In this document: piece by piece, positions 45,016 to 53,435 of the stretch
Layout: every line of letters begins with the position of its first letter
How positions within the stretch are numbered: the first letter of the stretch is position 1
DNA from: an aff. Roholtiella sp. LEGE 12411
GTDB lineage: Bacteria; Cyanobacteriota; Cyanobacteriia; Cyanobacteriales; Nostocaceae
DNA length: 58,819 nt
Assembly: GCF_015206995.1 (NCBI RefSeq)
Contig: NZ_JADEXR010000025.1
Coordinates: forward strand, 1-58,819
Direction of reading: 5' to 3'
The notes under the pieces: model-generated
What the model saw: the letters and a program-made list of their open reading frames with translations, nothing else
Told to the model about the DNA's origin: nothing
Databases searched by the model: none
Made by a program: the position numbers and the translations under genes

Positions 45016-46044
45016 TTGATAATGATTATAAATTCATTTCCCAAGATTGTCAAAGGTATCTTGAGAGGACTGCCAAAAAACGATTATCCAGTATTGAACA
45101 GTCGTCTGTTCTTTGAGTGCTGGTTATCTTATGCTATGGATAACAGCTTAACAAGTATGCGAGATTTGTTTAAGAGATTAAACAACACAGGATTTGAGGT
45201 AGATATTTCTACTTTCTCTAAAGCAAATTTACATCGAAGCCAAAAACCATTTCAAGAAATTTACCAAAAATTAAATGAATTAGTACAGAAGAAAGTTCAA
45301 AACAAGTTACACAATAAATATGCAATTTGTCCAATAGATTCAACAATTATTACTCTTACCAGTAAATTGTTATGGGTATTAGGACACCATCAAGTAAAAC
45401 TTTTCAGTTCTCTAAATCTAGCTACTGGAAGTCCATCAGATAACTTCATAAATTTTGGACATGACCATGACTATAAATTTGGTTCTAAAATGATGTCTAG
45501 TCTACCAATAAATGCTGTTGGAGTAATGGATAGGGGTTTTGCTGGATTAAAATTTATCCAAGAATTAGTACAAGAAAACAAATATTTTGTTTTGCGGATA
45601 AAAAACAATTGAAAATTAGAATTTGATAGCTCAAATGGGTTGGTCAAAGTCGGTGCATCTGATGATGCTCAAGCCTATAGAGTAATTAACTTTTGTGATT
45701 TAGAGGCGAAAACCGAGTTTCGCTTAGTTACTAGTTTACCTGCTGATGGAGAGGCTGCCGTTAGTGATGATGAAATTAGGGATATTTATCGATTACGTTG
45801 GGGAGTTGAATTGTTATGGAAGTTTTTAAAGATGCACTTAAAACTTGACAAATTAATTACTAAAAACGTCAATGGTATCACTATACAAATTTACGTTAGT
45901 TTAATAGCTTATCTAATTTTACAGATATTATCTATCCCACAACAATGGGGACATACGCTATTAGATAAATTCCGCTATTTACAATCTTGTATGTGTCAGA
46001 AAATCAGTTATGTTCATTGGTTTGAGGAGATGATGTCATGTTGA
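45016..46044 (+). pseudogene. IS4-family transposase with an in-frame UGA
   Basis: DDE transposase. First Asp in ICPIDSTIITL, second in GVMDRGFAGLKF, and the IS4 Y-(2)-R-(3)-E-(6)-K signature in YRLRWGVELLWKFLK. The reading frame is interrupted only by TGA at 45610-45612 between RIKNN and KLEFDSSNGL; the frame is the same on both sides, so this is one nonsense change (perhaps from TGG), not a frameshift. Joined length would be 342 residues. Presumably inactive. Confidence 0.85.
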
Positions 46045-46107
46045 CTATTTTAGGCTTTTTAGAGTTAGTGTAACTAGATATGTAAAGTTTTGTATTAGGA
46101 TTCAACA

Positions 46108-46422
46108 TTTCTGAGCGGTATGCAGTTGAGTGAGATACAAAAACTTTGCTGAAATGATTTTACAGTAAGGAGTTTGGTGTTCTCATCCAATCGATGACCG
46201 CTATATAGTAATCCGATTTGATTCGTGAACTGACTCGTAGATACACCGAATGGAGAAGGTGGGGGCCCCTCTGGGGAACTCGGGGCCCCCTTTGGGGATT
46301 AGGGGCGAAGAGGCAATGGGGAATGGGGCATGGAGAAGAAGTAATATGAATTTTTTTCAGAAATCAAATATGATTCCTATAGAAGCCAGGGAAATAACTA
46401 TTTATCTAGAGAAAATAAGTTC
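46108..46422. other. 315-bp intergenic region with one long repeat
   Basis: No gene is seen. 46253-46316 is a GC-rich repeat with an inverted near-identical copy at 49337-49403 (listed separately). Just right of it is a short STRR tail (GGGGAATGGGGCATGG). Confidence 0.5.
46253..46316. repeat. GC-rich repeat, left copy of an inverted pair
   Basis: Contains TCTGGGGAACTCGGGGCCCC and TTTGGGGATTAGGGGCGAAG. The complement of this segment is found at 49337-49403 with only a few differences. The pair faces inward around rnhA and cruG. Confidence 0.8.
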
Positions 46423-46953
46423 TTGATATCAACTCTATTCACCTTATTTATATTTAAGCTATTGAAATTATTTTTCTCAATTTCTTTTGCGATCGCATCT
46501 TTAGGGGTTACATTAGGAATTGTCCGCTTTTTAGGTATAATAGGTGCATTTGAAATCATTAAAAAAGAGCTTCGCCAGTTTTCACCAACATCATTAAGAA
46601 TCGTTAAAAATTATTTTTACTCTGCAAAACATTGGCTAACTATGTTTCGAGAAATGTGGAGTTTGAATACCAGTAGTCGCCAAGTTCAAAAAGCTAACGA
46701 TTTTGGGATTATTCCAATTATTAGTATCAAAGCAGGTACTTTTTTAAAGCCTTCCTTGGGGAGGCTTTATTTTTCGATCCAATCAGCCGATAAACTTCGC
46801 AACCAAATGCACTCTAATTTACTCTTTCTCTCAACTGATTGCCAACAATTATTAGCAGAAAAAAGTAGTCACTTCGTTTGGATAGATCAACGAGAAATAA
46901 TTATGCAAGCAGTTACACAAATTTTACAAAAAATTAAAAATATCAATCATTAA
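46423..46953 (+). pseudogene. Internally deleted alpha/beta hydrolase remnant
   Basis: TTG-initiated frame of 176 codons. An N-terminal hydrophobic segment (LFSISFAIASLGVTLGIVRF, about 16-36) and amphipathic region lead into IIPIISIKAGTFLKPSLGRL and a C-terminal half ending SSHFVWIDQREIIMQAVTQI; the latter resembles the last strand, catalytic-His loop and final helix of alpha/beta hydrolases. The nucleophile elbow and cap are absent. A terminator-like hairpin (AAAGCCTTCC..GGAGGCTTT, then ATTTTT) lies inside the frame at about 46746-46773, another sign of decay or recombination. Could be a small protein of another kind. Confidence 0.45.
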
Positions 46954-47052
46954 CTACCTGGAGTGCTTACCAGTATAATAGCCGCAATATTATTTACTAA
47001 AATCCGCTGATCAAACTTCTCTGTGTGTCCTTTGCAGTTCGATATTTTCACC

Positions 47053-47964
47053 ATGTCTACCCAACATATAATTCAAAGCATATACACAGATGGCGCTTGC
47101 ACCGGTAATCCTGGGCCTGGCGGTTGGGGTGTCGTCGTCTACTTTAGCGATGGCTCAATTCACGAAATGGGCGATGCATCGCCCCATACCACCAATAATA
47201 AAATGGAAATGCAAGCTGCGATCGCTGCCCTAAAATTTCTAGAAACTTCTGGACAAACTGAACCCATCACCCTTTATACCGATAGCGAATACCTGATTAA
47301 CTGCGTTACCAAGTGGGTGACAGGCTGGAAAAAGAAAGGTTGGAAAAAGTCAGATGGGAACCCTGTCCAAAACCAAGACCTTTTGGAAACCCTTGATGAA
47401 CTCAATAACCGACTAGTAAAGTGGCAACACGTCCGGGGACATTCTGGTAACATAGGTAACGAACGTTGTGATGTGATTGCTCGCACCTATGCCAGTGGCA
47501 AAACTCCATCTCTACAACAATTATTACCCATACATTCTAATCAATCTTCATATCCCCAAAATGAACTAAATGTAGCGAAAGTATCTGACTTTAAAACAAA
47601 CTCTACAATAATTGACAAAAGAACACAGGAAATCAGTATTTCTACATCAGAAATAACCATTATGGAACCATCAACTGGGACAGCCGCAGCCACAAATGAC
47701 GAAAAACTGCCTGAGATGAGGGTTTCGCAACTCCGCAACTTAATCGAAACTCTGCGTATCGCTGATGAAATTGCCGAAAAAGGCTACCTAATCACCAGTT
47801 CGGAACTAGCCGACTTGATGGATGTCCACGCCAGCGCCGTCACTAGTCGAGGAGATCAGTGGCGCTGGCGAAACTGGATAGTATCACGGGTACGCCGCGA
47901 AGGGAATCAAATTCTCTGGGAACTGGAACGCGGCGATCAAGTGGGAGGTGAAGGTGAGGAGTGA
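47053..47964 (+). CDS. rnhA: Ribonuclease HI with an extra C-terminal helical domain
   Basis: Degrades RNA in RNA-DNA hybrids. The catalytic D-E-D-D set is visible in IYTDGACTGNPGPGGWG, NNKMEMQAAIAAL, TLYTDSEYLINCV and the final GNERCDVIARTYA, with the flexible His in WQHVRGHSG. The RNase H part ends near residue 150. A Ser/Thr/Gln-rich linker follows (about 150-220), then a domain ending LRIADEIAEKGYLITSSELA...DVHASAVTSRGDQWRWRNWI that resembles a winged-helix DNA-binding fold. That extension is not in E. coli RNase HI (155 residues). The ATG at 47053 (MSTQHIIQ) fits the family; the frame to 47023 adds ten unlikely residues. Confidence 0.93.
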   Translation: MSTQHIIQSIYTDGACTGNPGPGGWGVVVYFSDGSIHEMGDASPHTTNNKMEMQAAIAALKFLETSGQTEPITLYTDSEYLINCVTKWVTGWKKKGWKKSDGNPVQNQDLLETLDELNNRLVKWQHVRGHSGNIGNERCDVIARTYASGKTPSLQQLLPIHSNQSSYPQNELNVAKVSDFKTNSTIIDKRTQEISISTSEITIMEPSTGTAAATNDEKLPEMRVSQLRNLIETLRIADEIAEKGYLITSSELADLMDVHASAVTSRGDQWRWRNWIVSRVRREGNQILWELERGDQVGGEGEE

Positions 47965-48024
47965 AGAACGAGGGAGCAGGGGATCACACAGAGGTATAAT
48001 CGCGTCTGTACTCAGCACTCAGTA

Positions 48025-49239
48025 CTATATATACTTTCTTCCCCGCCACTCGCGTGGAGTGCGGAATGCAGACAAGAAGATTCGTAAAACTGCTATGGGA
48101 TCAGCTAAAGGGGAAAGCCAGAATAACCAGCCACCTTTGACACTTTTGCGGTCATAAGAAGGTGCGATCGCTAATAGCATGGCAAAGCGAATTACCAGTA
48201 GAAGTAAGTTTAGTCCTAGTAGGAGGAGTGGGGGAGTGGGGGAGTGGGAGAGTGAAGTAGGGGGAGAAAGGAGAAAGTAAGTCAGGATGATTAACAGAGG
48301 TAGACCCTGGACTGCGGAGAGTAGCCATAAATCTCCCCACATTTGAGCAGGAGAAGATGCATCTTTGAGATCGAGACTCCGCCCCCATTCTTTCCAAGTC
48401 TCCATAGCTCCTTCATACATCCTTACTCTCAGTACCTTTGCACCATCCAAGAAGCCCACCTTAAAACCTTGGATAGCAATATTCCTTGCCAAGGTGACAT
48501 CATCGCAAAAAGAACTACTCGCACTGGTATAACCACCTACAGCAGCTAAAACAGAACGACGGCACAAAAAGCACTGTCCATTTGCCATCACCCGTTCTGG
48601 CTGTTCTGTATTGATCCCCGCTGGGTCAAACCGATAAAGCAGAGTCATCAACAAAGCCGGTTGTAACCAGCACTCCCCTGGATATTTGAGGATAAACTGG
48701 GGCGAAAGGGAAACCAGATCATAGCCTTGTGCTTCGGCTGTCTTCACTAAACCAGCAATCAAACCAGGATGGGGTTGGATATCAGCATCTAACCCCATAA
48801 ACCACTGACTATCCTCTGAACTATGCAAAAAGCCGTTATGCAACGCCCAAGGACGCCCCACCCAACCAGAGGGTAAGGGGTCATCCGTCATCAAGCGAAA
48901 GCGGGGATCTTGTTGCTGTGCTGCTTTGACTAAATCGGGAGTGCCATCCTGGGACTTGCTATCTACAACGATAATTTCCCGGACTTCGTAGCTTTGCCGA
49001 CTTAAACCAGCTAACAGAGGGCTAATACGAAGAGCCTCATTCAGCGTGGGAACGACAACACTAACACTACCCAATAGCTCCGGTGTTGGCTGTTGGGGTT
49101 CTATGGGCGGATGGCGTCTTGGGCCCTTCAGTAAGCGCGAAAGCAGAATCGCTGTTGCTGGTACTTGGATCAGTAGCAAGAAAAGCGATATGGCGCTTTC
49201 TAATGTCAAGGCGTTGTCCACTATCAAAATACTCAACAA
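48025..49239 (-). CDS. cruG: 2'-O-glycosyltransferase of myxol synthesis (CruG)
   Basis: A family 2-type glycosyltransferase. An N-terminal hydrophobic anchor (about 12-40) is followed by LLGSVSVVVPTLNEALRISP, VREIIVVDSKSQDGTPDLVK and the metal motif WFMGLDADIQPHPGL, then an acceptor region with FCDDVTLARNIAIQGFKVG. C-terminal TM helices (about 305-380) place it in the membrane. It lies directly downstream of cruF on the same strand, the arrangement known for the myxoxanthophyll pathway, where it adds fucose or rhamnose to the 2'-OH. The segment LLSPPTSLSHSPTPPLLLLG (about 324-343) is encoded by a purine-rich repeat that has entered the gene in frame. Confidence 0.85.
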   Translation of the reverse strand: MLSILIVDNALTLESAISLFLLLIQVPATAILLSRLLKGPRRHPPIEPQQPTPELLGSVSVVVPTLNEALRISPLLAGLSRQSYEVREIIVVDSKSQDGTPDLVKAAQQQDPRFRLMTDDPLPSGWVGRPWALHNGFLHSSEDSQWFMGLDADIQPHPGLIAGLVKTAEAQGYDLVSLSPQFILKYPGECWLQPALLMTLLYRFDPAGINTEQPERVMANGQCFLCRRSVLAAVGGYTSASSSFCDDVTLARNIAIQGFKVGFLDGAKVLRVRMYEGAMETWKEWGRSLDLKDASSPAQMWGDLWLLSAVQGLPLLIILTYFLLSPPTSLSHSPTPPLLLLGLNLLLLVIRFAMLLAIAPSYDRKSVKGGWLFWLSPLADPIAVLRIFLSAFRTPREWRGRKYI

Positions 49240-49336
49240 TTAAAATCCCGACTATACAAATTTCAATTGGGCATTGGGCATTGGGCATTGGGCATTGGAA
49301 AAGATAATTATTCTTTTGCTCCCCAGTCCATAGTCC

Positions 49337-49403
49337 CCATTACCCCTTCGCCCCTAATCCCCAAAGGGGGCCCCGAGTTCCCCAGAGGGGGCCCCACCTT
49401 CCC
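49337..49403. repeat. GC-rich repeat, right copy of an inverted pair
   Basis: Reads CCCCTTCGCCCCTAATCCCC and CGAGTTCCCCAGAGGGGG on the plus strand, complementary to 46253-46316. It lies between cruF and cruG next to STRR heptamers (GGGCATT units at 49267-49297). Confidence 0.8.
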
Positions 49404-49422
49404 CAATCCCTAACTTATCGGC

Positions 49423-50322
49423 TTACTTCAAAGCGACTACTGAGACTTCCTTGGTTGCTGGTTCAACAGCAACTTGAGCGCCGGGTGTGGTTGAGCTTCT
49501 TAACCACAGCGCCACAGCGGGAGCTACACCTAGAAGTAAGCCTAGCAATACAGGGATGGAGAAACCAGCTGCCAAGCTGAGTCCGGCGGCGAAGGCAAAG
49601 TTAGTTAAATAAACAACTAAGGGCAGATTGAGCTGCGATCGCTCTAATTTAATCGAGGTGTTTTTCCACAACAATCCTGCCACACTCATAAACAATGCAC
49701 TAGTACCAAACCAACCTGCATAGTTCTGGTAAGGTGTGCCAAAGAAAGCTCCTGGTTTTTCCCAGTACCAGAAGGGCAGAGACGATTGGCTCATAGCTGG
49801 CTCAAGGGCAAAGTCCCAACAAGTGAACAGCAAAGCACCAACAGCTATAGCAGCAATATGGCGTCCCCAACTGGGTTTGTGAGCCACTTTCAAACCAGTT
49901 CTAGCAATTAAGTAAGACGACAGCCCAACATAAAACCAAGATAAAGGAATTGTAAAAGGAACTAGCCCCGCAATCTTATAACCCAAGCCACTCAAGTAGC
50001 TATAATCACCGAATGGAAAACCCGTGCTGGTTCCCAGTAGTTCACTTCCCAAAGAGATCAACACAGCTGGTAGCATAAAAGCCACCCAAGCTCCCAATCC
50101 CAGCGTCCGGTAGGCATAAATAGAGACAGCTATTGTCCCCAAGATGATATCAACTACACCGCCGCCAGCCATACTTAACTGTATGGCAGTTTCTCCAACC
50201 TGCGATAAGTTTAAAATTATTTCGGCATTAGGTACCACCAGTAGCATCCCTACTAGTCCAAATGCCTTTGACACGATATGACCAATGAGGCATACGCGCT
50301 CAGCAATAACAAGTTGTCTCAT
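49423..50322 (-). CDS. cruF: Carotenoid 1',2'-hydratase (CruF)
   Basis: An integral-membrane protein of 299 residues with seven or eight hydrophobic helices. Residues LGLGAWVAFMLPAVLISLGS followed by ELLGTSTGFPFGDYSYLSGL and GYKIAGLVPFTIPLSWFYVG match the DUF422/carotenoid hydratase family; CruF hydrates the psi end of gamma-carotene to give the 1'-OH group of myxol. The cruF-cruG order on one strand agrees with that pathway. The start ATG at 50322 follows AAGGAATTATC, with AAGGAA as ribosome site. Confidence 0.9.
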   Translation of the reverse strand: MRQLVIAERVCLIGHIVSKAFGLVGMLLVVPNAEIILNLSQVGETAIQLSMAGGGVVDIILGTIAVSIYAYRTLGLGAWVAFMLPAVLISLGSELLGTSTGFPFGDYSYLSGLGYKIAGLVPFTIPLSWFYVGLSSYLIARTGLKVAHKPSWGRHIAAIAVGALLFTCWDFALEPAMSQSSLPFWYWEKPGAFFGTPYQNYAGWFGTSALFMSVAGLLWKNTSIKLERSQLNLPLVVYLTNFAFAAGLSLAAGFSIPVLLGLLLGVAPAVALWLRSSTTPGAQVAVEPATKEVSVVALK

Positions 50323-50718
50323 GATAATTCCTTAACAAGATGTGATACGCGGCTACTCGGCTGCTAATAGTTTACAAATGTTTAAGAACATATTTAAATA
50401 CTTTGTGTCGTAATTCTCGTAAACTTGTTTGGCTTTGTTGGGGAGAGCATAACAGCCTATTGATTGAAGCTATAAGAACGATGATGATAGATTTACTAGT
50501 CTAAGCCATGACAGTCAAAATCTAAAGAACTTCGTCTGATTTGCTCCAGGTTCCTTGCCACACTTTTACCTAGAACCGAAGAAACTCCCTTCATACCTAG
50601 ATATCGCTGAGGGGAGACAAATGTCAAAAACTCATCAAATTCTCAAGTAAAACAGAGCCTCTAATTAACCCACAAAGTTGTGGAATAATAGCTTGAACCA
50701 GTACAATAAACATCACCC
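50323..50718. promoter_or_regulatory. 396-bp divergent region between cruF and a membrane-protein gene
   Basis: No gene of reasonable size is seen; a nine-codon ATG frame after GAGGGGAGACAA (about 50610-50653) has a good ribosome site but is too short to judge. The region must carry promoters for both divergent genes. Confidence 0.35.
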
Positions 50719-51144
50719 ATGTCAATTTTGAAAAGAGTTCCCTGGGTTTCTTTGGCACTAGAATTGCTTAGCTACAGTACCTTGGGCTGGGTGATATCTG
50801 AGACACGTCCCCCTTTGTTTGTATGGCTGGTAGTTGTGGTTGCCATCTTACTTTTACTGATAACTTTGACCACTCCTTGGTCGAAGATGGCACGTTATTA
50901 TACCGTTTTATTTAAATCAAATACCAGGTCTTTCGGTGTTGCCGTTTTAGCAGCTTTCTTATTCTTTGTCATGCTTGCCTGGTTTCGGGTATTTCTTGAT
51001 ACCTTGCTTATCATTTCTGCGACCATATTAGTCAAAATAGAATTTCAAACAGCTGGTTTTAGAGAAGGGGTAGCCTTTGGGATTGCGTCTATCTTTTCGT
51101 TGGCAGGTTTAGCTTTAGGTGCGCTAGTTTACAACTTAATATAA
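50719..51144 (+). CDS. Small polytopic membrane protein of unknown function
   Basis: A 141-residue protein with four predicted helices (about 10-28, 33-50, 72-106 possibly two, 117-140). The sequence FFVMLAWFRVFLDTLLIISA and the closing LAGLALGALVYNLI resemble small cyanobacterial membrane proteins without assigned function. No catalytic motifs. It ends about 80 bp before the CAST, and an adjacent hairpin (51205-51221) may be its terminator. Confidence 0.7.
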   Translation: MSILKRVPWVSLALELLSYSTLGWVISETRPPLFVWLVVVVAILLLLITLTTPWSKMARYYTVLFKSNTRSFGVAVLAAFLFFVMLAWFRVFLDTLLIISATILVKIEFQTAGFREGVAFGIASIFSLAGLALGALVYNLI

Positions 51145-51204
51145 GCTGTCTTCTACACATTGCTAGAGGTAAAAAGTACTAGAACTAGTCTAGAGTAGGT
51201 AGGT

Positions 51205-51221
51205 TAGCCTCTTAGAGGCTA
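51205..51221 (+). terminator. Short hairpin just left of the CAST insertion
   Basis: TAGCCTC (51205-51211) pairs with GAGGCTA (51215-51221), with GGT/ACC extending the arms imperfectly. It may end transcription of the 50719 gene; no T-run follows, as the CAST has inserted there. Confidence 0.4.
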
Positions 51222-51230
51222 GAACCTTTA

Positions 51231-51273
51231 TGTACATTAACTAATTATTTGTCAATTTAACAAAATATTGTCA
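51231..51273 (+). repeat. tnsC-side transposon end with two TnsB-binding-like sites
   Basis: TTAACTAATTATTTGTCA (51237-51254) and TTAACAAAATATTGTCA (51257-51273) share the TTAAC(N8-10)GTCA pattern with the four sites of the other end. The second site contains the TTG used as the tnsC start. Normally tnsB separates this end from tnsC. Confidence 0.8.
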
Positions 51274-52068
51274 CAGTATTCTAAATACCTAAAACCCTTA
51301 CAGGCGGAGATTCAACGATTAAATCGTAAAGGTTTTGTCCCACTTGAACAAGTGCAAATTCTCCATGATTGGTTGGAAGGAAAGCGCCAATCAAGACAAT
51401 CTGGGCGTGTGGTAGGTGAGTCGAGAACGGGAAAAACAATGGGTTGTGATGCCTATAGGCTTAGGAATAAACCCTCTCAAGTTGCAGGAAAACCCCCAAC
51501 TGTACCTGTAGCTTATATCCAAATTCCCCAGGAGTGCGGTGCTAAGGAATTATTTTGGGTAATTATGGAGCATTTTAAATATCAAGTAACTAAAGGAACA
51601 GTGGCAGAAATTCGAGATAGAACACTGCGGGTTCTCAAAGGTTGCGGGGTGGAGATGTTGATTATTGATGAAGCCGATCGCTTTAAGCCAAAAACTTTTG
51701 CGGAAGTGCGTGATATTTTTGACAGGTTGGAAATAGCAGTGATTTTGGCAGGAACCGATCGCTTAGATGCAGTGATTAAGCGGGATGAGCAGGTTTACAA
51801 CCGTTTTCGATCTTGTCACCGTTTTGGAAAGATGTCAGGGGAAGATTTTAAGCGAACGGTGGATATTTGGGAGAAGCAAATACTAAGATTGCCAGTTGCT
51901 TCCAACCTTTCGAGTAAGACGATGTTGAAGACATTAGGGGAAGCAACTGGAGGTTATATCGGTTTGATGGATATGATTCTCCGAGAGACTGCAATCCGGG
52001 CTTTAAAAAAGGGACTGCAAAAAATTGACTTGGAAACTTTGAAGGAAGTAGCTGCTGAGTACAAGTGA
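51268..52068 (+). CDS. tnsC: TnsC AAA+ ATPase of a type V-K CAST, 5' end trimmed
   Basis: The ATPase that polymerises on target DNA and bridges the Cas12k-TniQ complex to TnsB. Walker A is VVGESRTGKT (residues 48-57), Walker B is MLIIDEADR (130-138), and AGTDRLDAVIKRDEQVYNRF matches ShTnsC closely. From LQAEI at residue 11 onward it aligns with ShTnsC; the ten residues before it (SQYSKYLKP) differ. Its initiation codon TTG (51268) lies inside the transposon-end repeat, so the native start has been lost by the deletion that removed tnsB, and the ten or so missing residues may or may not matter. It overlaps tniQ (TGATG). Confidence 0.93.
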   Translation: MSQYSKYLKPLQAEIQRLNRKGFVPLEQVQILHDWLEGKRQSRQSGRVVGESRTGKTMGCDAYRLRNKPSQVAGKPPTVPVAYIQIPQECGAKELFWVIMEHFKYQVTKGTVAEIRDRTLRVLKGCGVEMLIIDEADRFKPKTFAEVRDIFDRLEIAVILAGTDRLDAVIKRDEQVYNRFRSCHRFGKMSGEDFKRTVDIWEKQILRLPVASNLSSKTMLKTLGEATGGYIGLMDMILRETAIRALKKGLQKIDLETLKEVAAEYK

Positions 52069-52571
52069 TGGAAGTGGAAAATATTAAGCCTTGGCTATTT
52101 AGAGTTCAACCATATCAAGGAGAAAGCCTGAGTCATTTTTTGGGGCGCTTTCGACGGGCAAATGATTTAACCCCAACTGGCTTAGGTAAAGCAGCAGGGC
52201 TTGGGGGTGCGATCGCCCGATGGGAAAAGTTTCGCTTTAATCCTCCTCCTACCCGTCAGCAGTTAGAAGCATTAGCTGTTGTGGTGGGGGTTGATGCTGA
52301 TAGGTTAGCGCACATGTTACCACCTGCTGGGGTGGGGATGAAACTTGAGCCGATTCGGTTATGTGCTGTTTGTTATACCGAGTCGCCTTGTCACAAAATT
52401 GAGTGGCAGTTTAAAGTGACTCAAAGGTGCGATCGCCACAAGTTAAGCTTGCTTTCAGAATGTCCCAACTGTGGGGCAAGATTTAAGTTTCCAGCGTTAT
52501 GGGCGGATGGTTGGTGTCAAAGGTGTTTTATGACATTTACTGATATGGCACAGTGTCAGAAGCATTATTGA
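52068..52571 (+). CDS. tniQ: TniQ (TnsD-like target-complex protein)
   Basis: A 167-residue protein very like ShTniQ: IKPWLFRVQPYQGESLSHFL, GRFRRANDLTPTGLGKAAGL, an internal helix-turn-helix region, and MLPPAGVGM-EPIRLCAVCYTESPCH. Two zinc sites are evident, C99-x-x-C102 with C121/H124, and C132-x-x-C135 with C150-x-x-C153. TniQ links Cas12k R-loops to TnsC. The ATG at 52068 overlaps the tnsC stop; a GTG at 52065 is an alternative. It is complete, unlike the CAST genes around it. Confidence 0.94.
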   Translation: MEVENIKPWLFRVQPYQGESLSHFLGRFRRANDLTPTGLGKAAGLGGAIARWEKFRFNPPPTRQQLEALAVVVGVDADRLAHMLPPAGVGMKLEPIRLCAVCYTESPCHKIEWQFKVTQRCDRHKLSLLSECPNCGARFKFPALWADGWCQRCFMTFTDMAQCQKHY

Positions 52572-52608
52572 ATGATAATTAAATATTATGAAGCACCGTT
52601 GGACTTCT

Positions 52609-52690
52609 CACCACAATTTACGCTTGCTATCAGAATGTTCAAAAGTCGTGGTAAAGTGTAATATTCGGCGTTATTAGTGGATGGAAAGAT
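52609..52690 (+). pseudogene. Decayed second copy of the tniQ 3' region
   Basis: CACCACAATTTACGCTTGCT, then ATCAGAATGT, and GCGTTATTAGTGGATGG follow the tniQ segment 52437-52512 (CGCCACAAGTTAAGCTTGCT, TTCAGAATGT, GCGTTATGGGCGGATGG) at roughly two thirds identity. It has no open frame. It suggests an older, diverged tniQ lay next to the present one. Confidence 0.55.
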
Positions 52691-52774
52691 CATAAATTAT
52701 TAGTACTACTTGATTCTTCGCTTTTCCAACAGATTGTATGAGTCGGTTAACCATCAAGCATTCTCTAAAAAAAA

Positions 52775-53434
52775 TCAATAAATAGCTATGTGCAATACTT
52801 TCTTCTCTGCAACAGTTATCGTTTTATCGAAAAGGTTACTTGAAAACGTAAGGTCATCTGTAAATTTCCTAAAAGCAGTATTGTAAAAACTACGAATAAT
52901 AAAGGATATGAAGGTACTCGGTGCGATTGGGGAACAAACAGGTATTCTACAATTTTCAAACTGTCCCAAAGTTAGATGGCATTTGGGGTGATCTAATTCT
53001 TTATGATTGTCTGGATCATAATCGAATCTAATTGGTACTGGTAATATATTTTTTGCTATTATATCTGCATATATTTCCTCTGCTTCATAAATAGTAGGCT
53101 CATTCTGGAAAACTTCTAAAAATGGTGATGGTAAAAAGGCAAGCCTATGTGAAATTAACTCAGATTTTCTATACGTATATAAAAGTTGTATTAAGGCACC
53201 ATCAATCATTTTGAAATTGTAGTTTTTACCTATGTCTAGTTCATTATATATGTTCTTATAATCAATATTTTTCAGTGCTATTGATAGATTCTGCATACCA
53301 GAATATGCAATTTCATAACTATCTCTACCAAGAGATGTAGATGAGGGAAAATTTTGTTGATCGCATAAACTAACTTCTATTAGTTTCTGAGTAATGTATT
53401 CAATTTCTCTATAAATTTCTTGATGACTAGTCAT
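52775..53434 (-). CDS. DUF2290 protein, likely part of the cargo module
   Basis: A 219-residue protein. The C-terminal half, PVPIRFDYDPDNHKELDHPK then CHLTLGQFENCRIPVCSPIA and FISFIIRSFYNTAFRKF, matches the DUF2290 family I recall beside NERD/UvrD-type helicases. A cluster of conserved residues (RFDYD, HPKCH, NCRIPV) hints at a nuclease or metal site, but no function is established. Its ATG (53434) is placed just two bases before the helicase gene stop on the same strand, so the two are one operon. AT-rich relative to tnsC/tniQ, in agreement with recent acquisition as cargo. Confidence 0.75.
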   Translation of the reverse strand: MTSHQEIYREIEYITQKLIEVSLCDQQNFPSSTSLGRDSYEIAYSGMQNLSIALKNIDYKNIYNELDIGKNYNFKMIDGALIQLLYTYRKSELISHRLAFLPSPFLEVFQNEPTIYEAEEIYADIIAKNILPVPIRFDYDPDNHKELDHPKCHLTLGQFENCRIPVCSPIAPSTFISFIIRSFYNTAFRKFTDDLTFSSNLFDKTITVAEKKVLHIAIY

Positions 53435-53435
53435 T

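Larger units (their letters stand above)
44938..46107 (+). mobile_element. IS4-family insertion sequence (about 1.17 kb)
   Basis: Bounded by imperfect inverted repeats TGTTGAATGTTAAGA at 44938-44952 and the complement of TGTTGAATCCTAATA ending at 46107. Contains one transposase gene of IS4 type. It interrupts the phosphatase gene. A clear target-site duplication was not found, so the exact ends are provisional and a later deletion on the right is possible. Confidence 0.65.

Noticed and set aside
46746-46773. Hairpin with T-run as an independent terminator feature
   Set aside because: It is inside a remnant frame and the stem has a bulge; recorded only within the remnant's description.
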